The notes under the pieces are model-generated. The model had not been told where the DNA came from. It did not search any database and saw only the letters and a program-made list of their open reading frames with translations. Positions 19,147 through 27,204 of a stretch of DNA of 64,000 nucleotides are shown here, piece after piece (within the stretch, counting starts at the first letter, position 1; each line of letters starts with the position of its first letter). This DNA comes from Bog-950 sp046329495. GTDB taxonomy: Bacteria > Bacteroidota > Bacteroidia > Chitinophagales > LD1. The stretch covers positions 1-64,000 of the forward strand of contig JAXLUO010000011.1 of the NCBI GenBank assembly GCA_046329495.1, read 5' to 3'. A program made the position numbers and the translations under genes.

Positions 19147-20874
19147 TTATTTCATTTTATCCAGTTCCGCATTTACAAAATCAACCAGGGTAGCTACATA
19201 CTCCTTGCTGAAATCAAAACGGGCACCTGCTGTTTCGTAGAATACAGGGATAGGCTTGGTGTAACCAAGGCTCAACGCCTTCTTATAATCTTCCACTGTT
19301 TTAGTGGGGTTCTGCTTAAAGTTCTTCCACAAAGCAATGGCACCCAACTGGGCAAAGGCATACTCTATATAGTAGAAAGGCACTACAAAGAAATGCAGGA
19401 TGCGGTGGTAACCGGTTTCAAATGCAGCCTGGTCATCGCTCCAGTCTACATTGCTTGGGTTAAAGCGCAGGTTCAGCTCTGCCCATTTCTTACGGCGTTC
19501 TTCAACCGTATGGTTAGGGTTAGCATACATCCAGTGCTGGAAACTATCGCCCAAACAGGTTTTGGTTAATACGCTTAAGGTGTATTGTAAGTGGTTAGCA
19601 CGGGCACGTTTTAAATCATCGGGGTTGGTGTAGAACAAATCCCAATGTTCCATGCTCATCAACTCCATACCCATCGATGCCACTTCCGCAATCTCCGAAC
19701 CTACTTCTTTAAACATGTTCAGTTCCAGCGGATGTGCCAGGAAAGTATGAATAGCATGGCCACCTTCGTGCACCATGGTAATTAAGTCGTGCTCGGTATT
19801 GGCCGAGTTCATAAAGATGAACGGCACGCCAATTTCAGGCATGGTCATGTTATAACCACCGGGGCCTTTGTGCATGCGGCTTTCCAGGTCCAGGTAGTTC
19901 ATCTTCTTCATGATGGCAATACGCTCGCCAAAGTAAGGGTCTAACCGGTTAAAGGCAGTTATGGTTTTTTCAATCAGCTCTTCGGTATTTTTTACCGGTT
20001 GTAAAGCAGGCTTACCCGAAGTGTCCACATCCAAATCCCATGGCTTTAAAACATCCAGGCCCAGTTCAATGCGGCGCTGTTCGGCCAGCTTGGTTTTCAG
20101 CGGCACAATCAACTGCTCAACCGATTCGTGGAAACGGATGCAGTCTTCCGCATTGTAATCAAAGCGGCCCAGCCCATCAAAGCGGAATTCGGTAAAGTTC
20201 TTGTAGCCTGCATTCAGGGCCATTTTGTGGCGTAACTGAATCAGGTCGCTCATCAGCTTATCCAGCACTTCTGCATCCTGCAGGCGGCGTTCGTTTGTTT
20301 TACGGAAAACTTCCTCGCGCTGCGCACGGTCCGTGCTGCGCATGTATACCGATGCCTGCGCCAGGGTTAACTCCGATCCATTGTAGGTAATGCTTTGTGC
20401 GCCGGCAATTTCGTCGTAGCGGCTTTGCATCATCTGCATCTCGCTCATCAACGGAATGTTCTCCTGGCGGAACATCTCAATACCCTTTTTCAGTTTACGC
20501 AGGGTAGGGAAGAATACTTCCTGATCCAGCTCGGCTGTAAAAGGGCAATTCACAAACTTTAGCTGCAACTGGTGGTCCAGCGGCATTAGTTGCGGAAAAA
20601 TGTTTTGGTATTCGTTAGCCAGGTCCGCTTTTGCTTTCTCATCGCTGGTATCAACGGTGGTGCGCACATAAATCCAGCGGCTGTTCTCCGTTAACACGGT
20701 ATCCAGCTCGCTCCAGTCGCGCAGCCATTGTTGCAATGCTTCCAGCGAATTCAGTTCGCGTTCGGCTAAGTTGGTGTAGTAAGGAGCTATGGAACTCCAC
20801 TCGCCCGGGTTAAAATCCTCGGCTACAAAAGTGCGTTGCTTTTTAACCGGAATATTCGCCTCGTTAATCTCCAT
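19147..20874 (-). CDS. M3 family oligoendopeptidase (PepF-like)
   Basis: Cytoplasmic zinc metallopeptidase that degrades short peptides. The 575-residue length and the zinc motif HEGGH in MVHEGGHAIHTF (roughly residue 365) identify family M3. The downstream segment EVGSEIAEVASMGMELMS supplies the third zinc ligand region. No signal peptide is present. The start at 20874 (MEINEANIPVKKQ) lies 30 bases downstream of a perfect TATGTTTG -7 box. It is transcribed toward the giant adhesin gene and separated from it by the terminator. The tandem upstream gene (DUF5606) has its own promoter. Substrate preference cannot be read from the sequence. Confidence 0.92.
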   Translation of the reverse strand: MEINEANIPVKKQRTFVAEDFNPGEWSSIAPYYTNLAERELNSLEALQQWLRDWSELDTVLTENSRWIYVRTTVDTSDEKAKADLANEYQNIFPQLMPLDHQLQLKFVNCPFTAELDQEVFFPTLRKLKKGIEMFRQENIPLMSEMQMMQSRYDEIAGAQSITYNGSELTLAQASVYMRSTDRAQREEVFRKTNERRLQDAEVLDKLMSDLIQLRHKMALNAGYKNFTEFRFDGLGRFDYNAEDCIRFHESVEQLIVPLKTKLAEQRRIELGLDVLKPWDLDVDTSGKPALQPVKNTEELIEKTITAFNRLDPYFGERIAIMKKMNYLDLESRMHKGPGGYNMTMPEIGVPFIFMNSANTEHDLITMVHEGGHAIHTFLAHPLELNMFKEVGSEIAEVASMGMELMSMEHWDLFYTNPDDLKRARANHLQYTLSVLTKTCLGDSFQHWMYANPNHTVEERRKKWAELNLRFNPSNVDWSDDQAAFETGYHRILHFFVVPFYYIEYAFAQLGAIALWKNFKQNPTKTVEDYKKALSLGYTKPIPVFYETAGARFDFSKEYVATLVDFVNAELDKMK

Positions 20875-20904
20875 TTGAATATATGTTTGTTTTTAAGTCG
20901 TAAT

Positions 20905-20912
20905 CAAACATA
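20905..20912 (-). promoter_or_regulatory. -7 box (TATGTTTG) of the M3 peptidase gene
   Basis: 8/8 match to TAnnTTTG on the minus strand, 30 bases before the ATG. Confidence 0.55.
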
Positions 20913-20937
20913 GGCGGTGGGTAAGTCCGCTGCTGCT

Positions 20938-21510
20938 TTATTGTGCCTTACGCGGGGTAGTAACTTTTTTAGCTGCAGGCGCCGGCTTGGTGCTCTTCTT
21001 GCTCGTTGCTGCCGTGTCTTTCTTCACTTTAGGCTTGCTTTCCTTCTTAGGCTTGTCTTCTTTGACAGCCTTTGTAGTTTTCTCAGCAGCTTCTTCTTTC
21101 TCTTCTACAGCTTCTTCCGCTTTCTTTTCAGCAGTTAGCTCCTCAATAAGGTTCTTATCGTTTAGCAGGTTGTACCAACGCAACAGTTTTTTCATGTCGC
21201 TTACGTACACCTTCTCTTTATCGTAGTTTGGCAGTACTTGCTCTAACCAGCTCTTGGTTTTGGCATCGTCCTTACCATCGGGCACAGCGCCGTTTTTCTT
21301 AATGGCAGCCAATACCTCTTTCAGCGAAACTGGCTCATCGGTAGTATACATCGTCACGTTATCAAGCGTGGTAAACATGTGTGTTCTTCCGCTTACAAAC
21401 TGGGTCTTATTGTCAGCTAAATTCGTCACTATCAATCCGTCGTTACGGCGGGCTGAAATCTTAAAAAGCCCTGGCATTCCTGTAATCGCTACAATTTCCG
21501 ATAATTCCAT
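20938..21510 (-). CDS. DUF5606 protein with histone-like basic tail
   Basis: A 190-residue protein. The N-terminal part (about 1-125, starting MELSEIVAITGMPGLFKI and continuing through NDGLIVTNLADN) matches my knowledge of DUF5606, a Bacteroidota domain of unknown function. The last 65 residues switch from an acidic stretch (EEAVEEKEEAAEK) to a Lys/Pro/Ala/Thr tail (for example KKSTKPAPAAKKVTTPRK), resembling low-complexity DNA- or RNA-binding tails. No enzyme motif is visible. A perfect TATCTTTG -7 box lies 18 bases before the ATG. The next gene on the same strand (M3 peptidase) has its own promoter, so they need not form an operon. Confidence 0.85.
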   Translation of the reverse strand: MELSEIVAITGMPGLFKISARRNDGLIVTNLADNKTQFVSGRTHMFTTLDNVTMYTTDEPVSLKEVLAAIKKNGAVPDGKDDAKTKSWLEQVLPNYDKEKVYVSDMKKLLRWYNLLNDKNLIEELTAEKKAEEAVEEKEEAAEKTTKAVKEDKPKKESKPKVKKDTAATSKKSTKPAPAAKKVTTPRKAQ

Positions 21511-21528
21511 AATTAAATTTTAGGTCGG

Positions 21529-21536
21529 CAAAGATA
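21529..21536 (-). promoter_or_regulatory. -7 box (TATCTTTG) of the DUF5606 gene
   Basis: 8/8 match to the Bacteroidota -7 consensus on the minus strand, 18 bases upstream of the start codon. Confidence 0.6.
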
Positions 21537-21621
21537 GGAAAAGGGGCCAAAGTTTCGCCTCACAATATCGCTATTTTAACCCCTGTTTAACGCAGGCAAT
21601 AATCTAAAACATTAAAAATCA

Positions 21622-22014
21622 ATGCCTATCTTCGGGTTTATGCAATTGGATGAACTTCGCGAATTCTGCCTCAGCCTGCCAGGGGTAACCGAGGATGTAA
21701 AGTGGGGCAGCGACCTCTGCTTCTGTATCGGCGGTAAAATGTTCTGCGTTACGGGCTTTTCGCCTGAGGCCGGCGTATCGCTAAAGGTAAAGGATGAAGA
21801 GTTTGAAGAGCTTTCATCCTCCACCGATATTATCCCTGCCCCCTACCTGGCGCGGCACAAGTGGATCTACATTAAAAGTAAAAGTCGATTTACTACTAAA
21901 CAATGGCAGCATTACCTGCGCCAGTCGTATGAATTAATAAGTGCAAAACTGCCGGCCAAGGTAAAGGCCGGTCTTTCGGCACCCGCCAAACCGGCAAAAA
22001 AGAAAAAATCCTAA
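21622..22014 (+). CDS. MmcQ/YjbR family protein
   Basis: Small single-domain protein (130 residues from 21622, or 124 from the inner ATG at 21640) of the MmcQ/YjbR family, whose double-wing fold has been linked to DNA binding; the exact function is unknown. Family marks seen: LREFCLSLPGVTEDVKWG near the start, FCIGGKMFCVTGF, and the C-terminal helix region QWQHYLRQSYELISAKLP. The tail AKPAKKKKS is basic. A TATCTTCG sequence at 21628-21635 sits just before the inner ATG. If that is the promoter, translation must begin at 21640 on a nearly leaderless message. Confidence 0.88.
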   Translation: MPIFGFMQLDELREFCLSLPGVTEDVKWGSDLCFCIGGKMFCVTGFSPEAGVSLKVKDEEFEELSSSTDIIPAPYLARHKWIYIKSKSRFTTKQWQHYLRQSYELISAKLPAKVKAGLSAPAKPAKKKKS

Positions 22015-22105
22015 ATCCCGGTACCGGAACCCTTTGTTTGCCGTAGGTGCTTGCTTTTGGTAAACCGATTAGCGAACTTCGCCGATTCCCTAATTGGAGC
22101 CGCAC

Positions 22106-24139
22106 ATGGATTTTTCATTAACAACCAGATTTCAGCCCTCGGGCGATCAACCTGAAGCCATCCGCCAGTTGGTGGAAGGCATCAACAACGGTGAGCGCCA
22201 CCAGGTATTACTCGGCGTTACAGGTTCAGGTAAAACCTTTACCATCGCTAATGTTATCCAGCAAACGCAGCGCCCTACGCTTATACTTACGCACAACAAA
22301 ACCCTGGTTAGCCAGTTGTATGGCGAGTTCAAACAATTCTTCCCCGAAAATGCCGTGGAGTATTTTGTTAGCTACTACGATTACTACCAACCCGAAGCCT
22401 ACATCGCTTCTTCCGATACGTATATAGAGAAGGACCTTTCCATCAACGAAGAGATCGACAAACTGCGCCTTAGCACTACCGCCTCATTACTCTCCGGCCG
22501 CCGCGATATAATAGTAGTTGCCAGCGTTAGCTGTATTTATGGTATGGGCAATCCGGTTGACTACGAGAACGGCATCATCCGCATACACACCGGTATGGAA
22601 GTGGCCCGCAACCGCTTTTTGCATATGCTGGTTGATAGCCTTTACAGCCGCAGCGATGTAGACCTGCACCGCGGCACTTTCCGCGTTAAAGGTGATGTGG
22701 TGGAAGTAGCCCTGCCGTATGTAGACTACGCCTACCGCATCACTTTCTTTGGCGATGAAATTGAGGAGATAGAAAGCTTTGAACCATCTACCGGCCGCAC
22801 ACTCGGTAACCTAAAGAACGTAGCGGTTTTCCCGGCTAACTTGTATGTAACGTCTAAGGATTTAATGCAACAGGTGCTGGATGAAATTCGTTTGGAACTG
22901 GATGAGCAGGTGAATTATTTTAAATCTATCGGCAAGCATATCGAAGCAGCCCGTTTAAAAGAGCGCGTAGAATTTGATATGGAGATGATGCGCGAACTGG
23001 GTTACTGCAGCGGCATCGAAAACTACAGCCGCTTTTTAGACCGTCGTGCTAAAGGCACCCGTCCATATTGCCTGCTCGATTATTTTCCCGATGACTTCTT
23101 ATTGGTAATTGACGAAAGCCACGCTACGGTATCGCAGGTAGGAGGGATGTATGGTGGTGACCGCGCCCGTAAAATGAACCTGGTGGAATACGGTTTCCGT
23201 TTGCCAAGTGCGCTGGATAACCGCCCGCTCAACTTCCACGAGTTTCAGGCCAAAATGCACCAGGTGGTCTACGTAAGTGCTACCCCCGGCGATTTTGAAT
23301 TAGAGCAAACGGCAGGTTTGTTTGTGGAGCAAGTGGTACGCCCCACCGGCTTATTGGATCCGCCTATCGAAGTACGCCCGAGCCTGAACCAGATGGACGA
23401 TCTTTTGGAAGAAATAGACGAGCGTGTGAAGAAGCAAGAACGTGTGCTGGTTACCACTTTAACCAAACGCATGGCCGAGGAACTGGATAAATACCTCAGC
23501 CGTTTGGGTGTGCGTTGCCGCTATATACACAGCGAGGTAGAAACCCTGGAACGAATTGAAATTATCCGCGACCTGCGCCTGGGCAAGTTTGATGTGCTGA
23601 TAGGTGTGAACCTGTTGCGAGAAGGTCTGGACTTACCCGAAGTATCGCTGGTAGCCATTCTGGATGCTGATAAAGAAGGTTTCCTCCGCAACCGCCGTAG
23701 CCTGATTCAGGTTAGCGGTCGCGCGGCCCGTAACAGCCGGGGTAAGGTATTAATGTATGCCGACCACATTACCGATAGCATGCAGCAAACCATCGACGAA
23801 ACCAACCGCCGCCGCGAGAAGCAGATGAAATACAACGAGGAGCATGGCATTACACCAACCACGGTATTTAAGAGCACCGAAGAGATTATGAAGCAAACCA
23901 GCGTGCTGGATATCCGCCGCGCTTCGCCGGATGCTTATATAGAAATGGAGCAGGAGGTAAGCCTGGTAGCCGAACCTGTAATGCAGCACATGAACGAGGA
24001 CCAACTGAAGCGTGCTATTGAGGATACCAAGAAGAAAATGTACGAAGCCAGCAAGGCTACCGACTTTTTGGAAGCCGCCCGCCTGCGCGATGAAATGCTG
24101 GCTATGACCAAAATGATGAAGGACAAATTTGGTAAGTAG
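22106..24139 (+). CDS. uvrB: Excinuclease ABC subunit B (UvrB)
   Basis: Damage-verification helicase of nucleotide excision repair, acting with UvrA and UvrC. It has 677 residues from the ATG at 22106 (MDFSLTTRFQPSGDQ); an in-frame TTG at 22094 is less likely. Seen in order: Walker A GVTGSGKT (about 40-47), the beta-hairpin region YYDYYQPEAYI, the LDYFPDDFLLVIDESH helicase motif, VSATPGDFE, the motif around LREGLDLPEVSLVAILDADKEG, QVSGRAARN, and a C-terminal UVR domain (LKRAIEDTKKKMYEASK). All key elements are intact and the length is normal. GGAG lies 6 bases before the ATG, a mild Shine-Dalgarno-like sequence that is unusual here. Confidence 0.98.
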   Translation: MDFSLTTRFQPSGDQPEAIRQLVEGINNGERHQVLLGVTGSGKTFTIANVIQQTQRPTLILTHNKTLVSQLYGEFKQFFPENAVEYFVSYYDYYQPEAYIASSDTYIEKDLSINEEIDKLRLSTTASLLSGRRDIIVVASVSCIYGMGNPVDYENGIIRIHTGMEVARNRFLHMLVDSLYSRSDVDLHRGTFRVKGDVVEVALPYVDYAYRITFFGDEIEEIESFEPSTGRTLGNLKNVAVFPANLYVTSKDLMQQVLDEIRLELDEQVNYFKSIGKHIEAARLKERVEFDMEMMRELGYCSGIENYSRFLDRRAKGTRPYCLLDYFPDDFLLVIDESHATVSQVGGMYGGDRARKMNLVEYGFRLPSALDNRPLNFHEFQAKMHQVVYVSATPGDFELEQTAGLFVEQVVRPTGLLDPPIEVRPSLNQMDDLLEEIDERVKKQERVLVTTLTKRMAEELDKYLSRLGVRCRYIHSEVETLERIEIIRDLRLGKFDVLIGVNLLREGLDLPEVSLVAILDADKEGFLRNRRSLIQVSGRAARNSRGKVLMYADHITDSMQQTIDETNRRREKQMKYNEEHGITPTTVFKSTEEIMKQTSVLDIRRASPDAYIEMEQEVSLVAEPVMQHMNEDQLKRAIEDTKKKMYEASKATDFLEAARLRDEMLAMTKMMKDKFGK

Positions 24140-24172
24140 GGCAGGTGTATTTGCCGGCCAACCTAAAATAAG

Positions 24173-24206
24173 AAAGCCGCTCCTGTGGGAGCGGCTTTGC
24201 TTTTAT
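24173..24206. terminator. Bidirectional terminator between uvrB and phasin-like gene
   Basis: Perfect 11-bp stem AAAGCCGCTCC (24173-24183) / GGAGCGGCTTT (24188-24198) with loop TGTG, followed by GCTTTTATT. It lies between convergent genes. Confidence 0.88.
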
Positions 24207-24217
24207 TAAAGGGAATA

Positions 24218-24634
24218 CTATCCGTTTGAAGCTTCAGAAGTTTCAGCAGGCTTAGCAGCTTTTTTAGCTACTTTTTTCTTAGCCTTTTTTTTAGCTACCG
24301 GCTTAGCGGCTGGCTTTGCAGCAACTTTTTTACCTACGGCAACCTGACCTTCCAGCTTGTTGATACGCTTCTGCAGTTTGTCGATTTCGGTGTTGGTGAA
24401 CTTCACAAATTTGTGAACGGCTTCGTTGTACTTAGCTTCGATTTCAGGGCGACGGGCCTCTACTTTCTTAATAGCGTCAGCTACGATGCGCTTACCGTCA
24501 GCTTCGCTAACTTTTCCTTTTTTAACCAGTTCGTTAACCGATTTCTGAACTACGTCGGCAGTGTGAGCTGCTAAACCAACGCCGCTGTAGAAATACTTCT
24601 TCAGTGTTTCCTGCATGTTGTTTGTTGTTGCCAT
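24218..24634 (-). CDS. Phasin-like protein with histone H1-like Lys/Ala tail
   Basis: A 138-residue protein. The N-terminal 95 residues are helical and amphipathic (TLKKYFYSGVGLAAHTADVV, then VNELVKKGKVSEADGKRIV and a coiled-coil-like EIDKLQKRINKLEGQV), the pattern of phasin-related proteins that coat polyhydroxyalkanoate granules or act as small chaperones. The tail from about residue 100 is a Lys/Ala/Pro run (VAAKPAAKPVAKKKAKKKV) like bacterial histone H1 homologues or the PhaF C-terminus, suggesting nucleic-acid contact. No PHA synthase is in the window. A perfect TAATTTTG -7 box about 100 bases upstream gives a rather long leader. Confidence 0.7.
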   Translation of the reverse strand: MATTNNMQETLKKYFYSGVGLAAHTADVVQKSVNELVKKGKVSEADGKRIVADAIKKVEARRPEIEAKYNEAVHKFVKFTNTEIDKLQKRINKLEGQVAVGKKVAAKPAAKPVAKKKAKKKVAKKAAKPAETSEASNG

Positions 24635-24689
24635 GGTGTTTTAATTTTTAAAGTTGAATAATTTGTTTGATTCATGCTTTGTCACATTT

Positions 24690-24719
24690 GGTGCCAACTC
24701 CTGCAGCACCCGGTGCCAA
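24690..24719 (-). promoter_or_regulatory. Directly repeated octamer in the phasin-like gene leader
   Basis: GGTGCCAA occurs at 24690-24697 and again at 24712-24719, 22 bp apart (two helical turns), between the -7 box and the start codon. This could be a paired regulator site or a leader RNA element. It is weak evidence alone. Confidence 0.3.
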
Positions 24720-24735
24720 ACTTTCTTAGCAAAAG

Positions 24736-24743
24736 CAAAATTA
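24736..24743 (-). promoter_or_regulatory. -7 box (TAATTTTG) of the phasin-like gene
   Basis: 8/8 match to TAnnTTTG on the minus strand. The ATG at 24634 is about 100 bases downstream. Confidence 0.5.
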
Positions 24744-24999
24744 CACAACAAAAATAAGCTGAAACCTATATACAGCAAGGGTTTCGCTGATATTCATCAT
24801 GTTTTTGTTTTACGTTTTCATTAAATTTTCTGCCATGCCATAAGGGCAATTGTGGCAGAACGTTTTGGCAGTAAGCGGAAATAATTGCCTGTTTTGCATC
24901 GGCTGAAACCCTTTACCAAACAGCGTTTGGTAAAATTACCCAGTCAAAAACCTGCTATCCCTATAAGCTATTCTACGGTCTCCAATGCATTTTACTTTG

Positions 25000-25007
25000 T
25001 ATCTTTC
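25000..25007 (+). promoter_or_regulatory. Probable -7 box (TATCTTTC) of the YhhN-family gene
   Basis: 7/8 match to TAnnTTTG ending 18 bases before the ATG at 25026. It lies inside the upstream in-frame extension, which argues that 25026 is the true start. The remaining gap from 24744 to 24999 shows no other feature. Confidence 0.45.
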
Positions 25008-25025
25008 TACCCTAAACAACCCGCT

Positions 25026-25727
25026 ATGCACAAAGTGTTTGGTTACCTGTTTTTAGCCGATGCGCTGGTAGAACTCTACTCCGAAGTTACCGCCAACCCT
25101 GCTATAGGTTATGTTACCAAGCCTTTGTTGATGGTGCTGCTCATTCTGTATTATGCCACCGGTTTGCTAACCCCGCCCCACAAATCGCACAAACTAATGA
25201 TAGCCGCCTTTGTATTTAGCTGGATAGGCGATGTTTCGCTGATGCTGGTAAATTTTGAGCCCACCCTGTTTCTGGTGGGCCTGGTAGCTTTCCTTATTAC
25301 CCATGTGCTGTATATAATAGCCTTTACGCATGTAAGCCATCACCAACCTGCCGTTTTGCCAAAACGTTTTTGGCTGCTTACACCTTTGGCATTATACCTT
25401 ATTGTGTTGCTGTATATCCTCATCCCCGGCATGCAGCACAACCCCGATGTGCGCATACAAGGCCTGCTGATTCCGGTATTGGTTTACACCTCCGTTATCA
25501 GCACCATGGTAATTTTTGCAGTTAACCGCTACCGCAGGGTTAACGATGCCAGCTTTGCCCTGGTGCTGGGCGGGGCCCTGTTATTCATGTTCTCCGATTC
25601 GCTGATAGCCGTTAACCGATTTGTTAGCCCCGTATCAGGTGCGGGCTTCTTTATTATGTTGCTCTACATCTCCGGTCAATACCTTATTGCGCGTGGCAGT
25701 CTGCAGCAATACGTCCATAAGTCTTAA
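25026..25727 (+). CDS. YhhN family membrane protein (lysoplasmalogenase-like)
   Basis: A 233-residue integral membrane protein with about eight hydrophobic segments. Conserved-looking YhhN/TMEM86 features: YVTKPLLMVLLIL early (the K-P-L pattern), HKLMIAAFVFSWIGDVSLML (the F-S-x-x-G-D motif), HVLYIIAFTHV, and near the end LVLGGALLFMFSDSLIAVNRF (the second S-D motif). Relatives in animals and Legionella hydrolyse the vinyl-ether bond of lysoplasmalogens; activity here is inferred only from family. The frame is open further upstream to 24885, but the extension is non-hydrophobic and covers a likely promoter, so the ATG at 25026 is preferred. Confidence 0.87.
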   Translation: MHKVFGYLFLADALVELYSEVTANPAIGYVTKPLLMVLLILYYATGLLTPPHKSHKLMIAAFVFSWIGDVSLMLVNFEPTLFLVGLVAFLITHVLYIIAFTHVSHHQPAVLPKRFWLLTPLALYLIVLLYILIPGMQHNPDVRIQGLLIPVLVYTSVISTMVIFAVNRYRRVNDASFALVLGGALLFMFSDSLIAVNRFVSPVSGAGFFIMLLYISGQYLIARGSLQQYVHKS

Positions 25728-25823
25728 CAAAGGCCTTCTACATTTTTATCCTTTTTTCACGGTACAACCTTTTATTATTGCAGGCTGCGCCAGTGCGATT
25801 AATGACAAATTGACCATGTAATT

Positions 25824-26786
25824 ATGTATAAGAGCAAAGACAAAACCTTCGATACCCTACACCAGTACTTCGATTATATCGCCGAAACACTCGGCTTTCC
25901 ACGCGTGCACGAATACTTTAAAAGCGATACCGTTATTTCCGACGGACTTAAACTGCACGTGGATGTATTCGATTACGATAAGGAAGCCCCAACCATCGTA
26001 TTTATTCCCGGTACAGCCATCTATGGCTTATGCTACGGCGAAATACTCTACAAACTGGCGCAGACCGGTTACAATATCGTTAGCCTCGACCCCCGCGGCC
26101 ACGGCCAAAGCGAAGGCCCCCGTGGCGATTATACCATTGAGGAAATAATGACCGATGCCCAGAATGTTATCACCTATGCTATCGAACGCTTCAATACTAA
26201 AGTAAGCCTGATGGGCAGCAGCCAGGGTGGCATTGTAGCTTTTTACTTAGCTGCAAAAGATGAACGCCTTAACAGCGTTATCTGCCAAAACTTCGCCGAC
26301 CTTACCAGCGAGGATACCCTGCAACTGGCCCGCCATCCGCGTTTGTTCAAGTATATTAAAGGTATGATGGTTAAATACGGCCATCATCTGCCAAACCTGC
26401 AAATACCGGTTAGCTCCTATATTGATATGGAAAAAATACCGGTTAACTATTTCGGCAATGCCAAGGCGTTTATGGATTCCGATCCGCTTTGTCTTAAAAC
26501 CATTTCTTTGCGGGCGCTGCAATCCTTAGCGCATACCGAAATGCCGAAACCGGTGGAGCAGATCACCGTTCCGGTAATGGTATTACAAGGTACCGCCGAT
26601 AGCATATTTCCGGTTAGCTACACCCAAAAAATATACGACCGCATTACCACGCTCAAGAAGTTTTCGCTCTTCCCCGATAAATCGCATGCTATCCTGCACG
26701 AGGACACCGATGAGGTGCTTCCTGCCATCACCGATTGGCTGAAACAGATTTACCACATGAGCTACCAACACCAGTTAGGCGCTTAG
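25824..26786 (+). CDS. Alpha/beta hydrolase (lysophospholipase/monoacylglycerol lipase-like)
   Basis: A 320-residue cytoplasmic-looking hydrolase without a signal peptide. The alpha/beta-hydrolase marks are present: the oxyanion region TIVFIPGTAIYG, DPRGHGQSEG, the nucleophile elbow GSSQGG (catalytic Ser), an acid in VLQGTADSIFP, and the His in DKSHAILHE. The layout resembles Hydrolase_4/monoacylglycerol lipase-type enzymes. The substrate is unknown. It lies 96 bases after the YhhN-family gene on the same strand; a joint role in lipid turnover is possible but speculative. Confidence 0.88.
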   Translation: MYKSKDKTFDTLHQYFDYIAETLGFPRVHEYFKSDTVISDGLKLHVDVFDYDKEAPTIVFIPGTAIYGLCYGEILYKLAQTGYNIVSLDPRGHGQSEGPRGDYTIEEIMTDAQNVITYAIERFNTKVSLMGSSQGGIVAFYLAAKDERLNSVICQNFADLTSEDTLQLARHPRLFKYIKGMMVKYGHHLPNLQIPVSSYIDMEKIPVNYFGNAKAFMDSDPLCLKTISLRALQSLAHTEMPKPVEQITVPVMVLQGTADSIFPVSYTQKIYDRITTLKKFSLFPDKSHAILHEDTDEVLPAITDWLKQIYHMSYQHQLGA

Positions 26787-27204
26787 CTTTAAACATAAAA
26801 CACGACTAACACTAAGCCGCAAAGAAGATAAGGCGGGCTGAATCCTTTCACCTTGGTTTGTCTCGCGCCAGCGTGGCAACGATTCTTCTCCTCAATGCTC
26901 CCTTCGCCAACAACCTTCTTTGCGAAACTTAGCGACCTCGCGTCTGCATGTAAGTTCACTGTCATCAACTTATTGTCTTAGTGCCTTAGTGGCAATTGTT
27001 TTTTCTTTTAGGTGAAAATCCTTTCCTAAGCCAATGAAAATGAAACCGTAACCCTGTATTCAGCGTAAACAAGCATCGCTCCGGTATTTACCGGTAGTGT
27101 GTGCAGAAAAGAACAGTGCAGGTTGCGTTGGGTAAAGAATTCTTTACATAAATGCAACGCAATTAATTAGTTATTAGTCCTTTAGTATTTAGTATATTTC
27201 GTTC
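26787..27204. other. 418-bp intergenic region with palindromes and dispersed-repeat remnants
   Basis: No gene was found. It carries a dispersed-repeat-like inverted pair (CACTAAGCCGCAAAGAAG near 26812, and CTTCTTTGCGAAACTTAGCG near 26914), CTTAGTGCCTTAGTGGC around 26977, the palindrome CCGGTA-TT-TACCGG at 27081-27094 and a nested palindrome at 27123-27162. A TATATTTC -7-like box at 27193-27200 is only 4 bases from the next ATG. Confidence 0.6.
27123..27162. promoter_or_regulatory. Nested palindrome upstream of the 1152-aa surface protein gene
   Basis: The outer arms TTGCGTTG (27123-27130) and CAACGCAA (27155-27162) enclose a perfect 16-bp palindrome GTAAAGAATTCTTTAC (27132-27147). There is no T-run after it. 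It lies 42 bases before the start codon, a place where an operator would act, but it might also act as an RNA hairpin. Confidence 0.45.

Noticed and set aside
24885..25025. N-terminal extension of the YhhN-family protein
   Set aside because: The extension is polar, covers a likely -7 box and is not expected for this membrane family; the ATG at 25026 is preferred.
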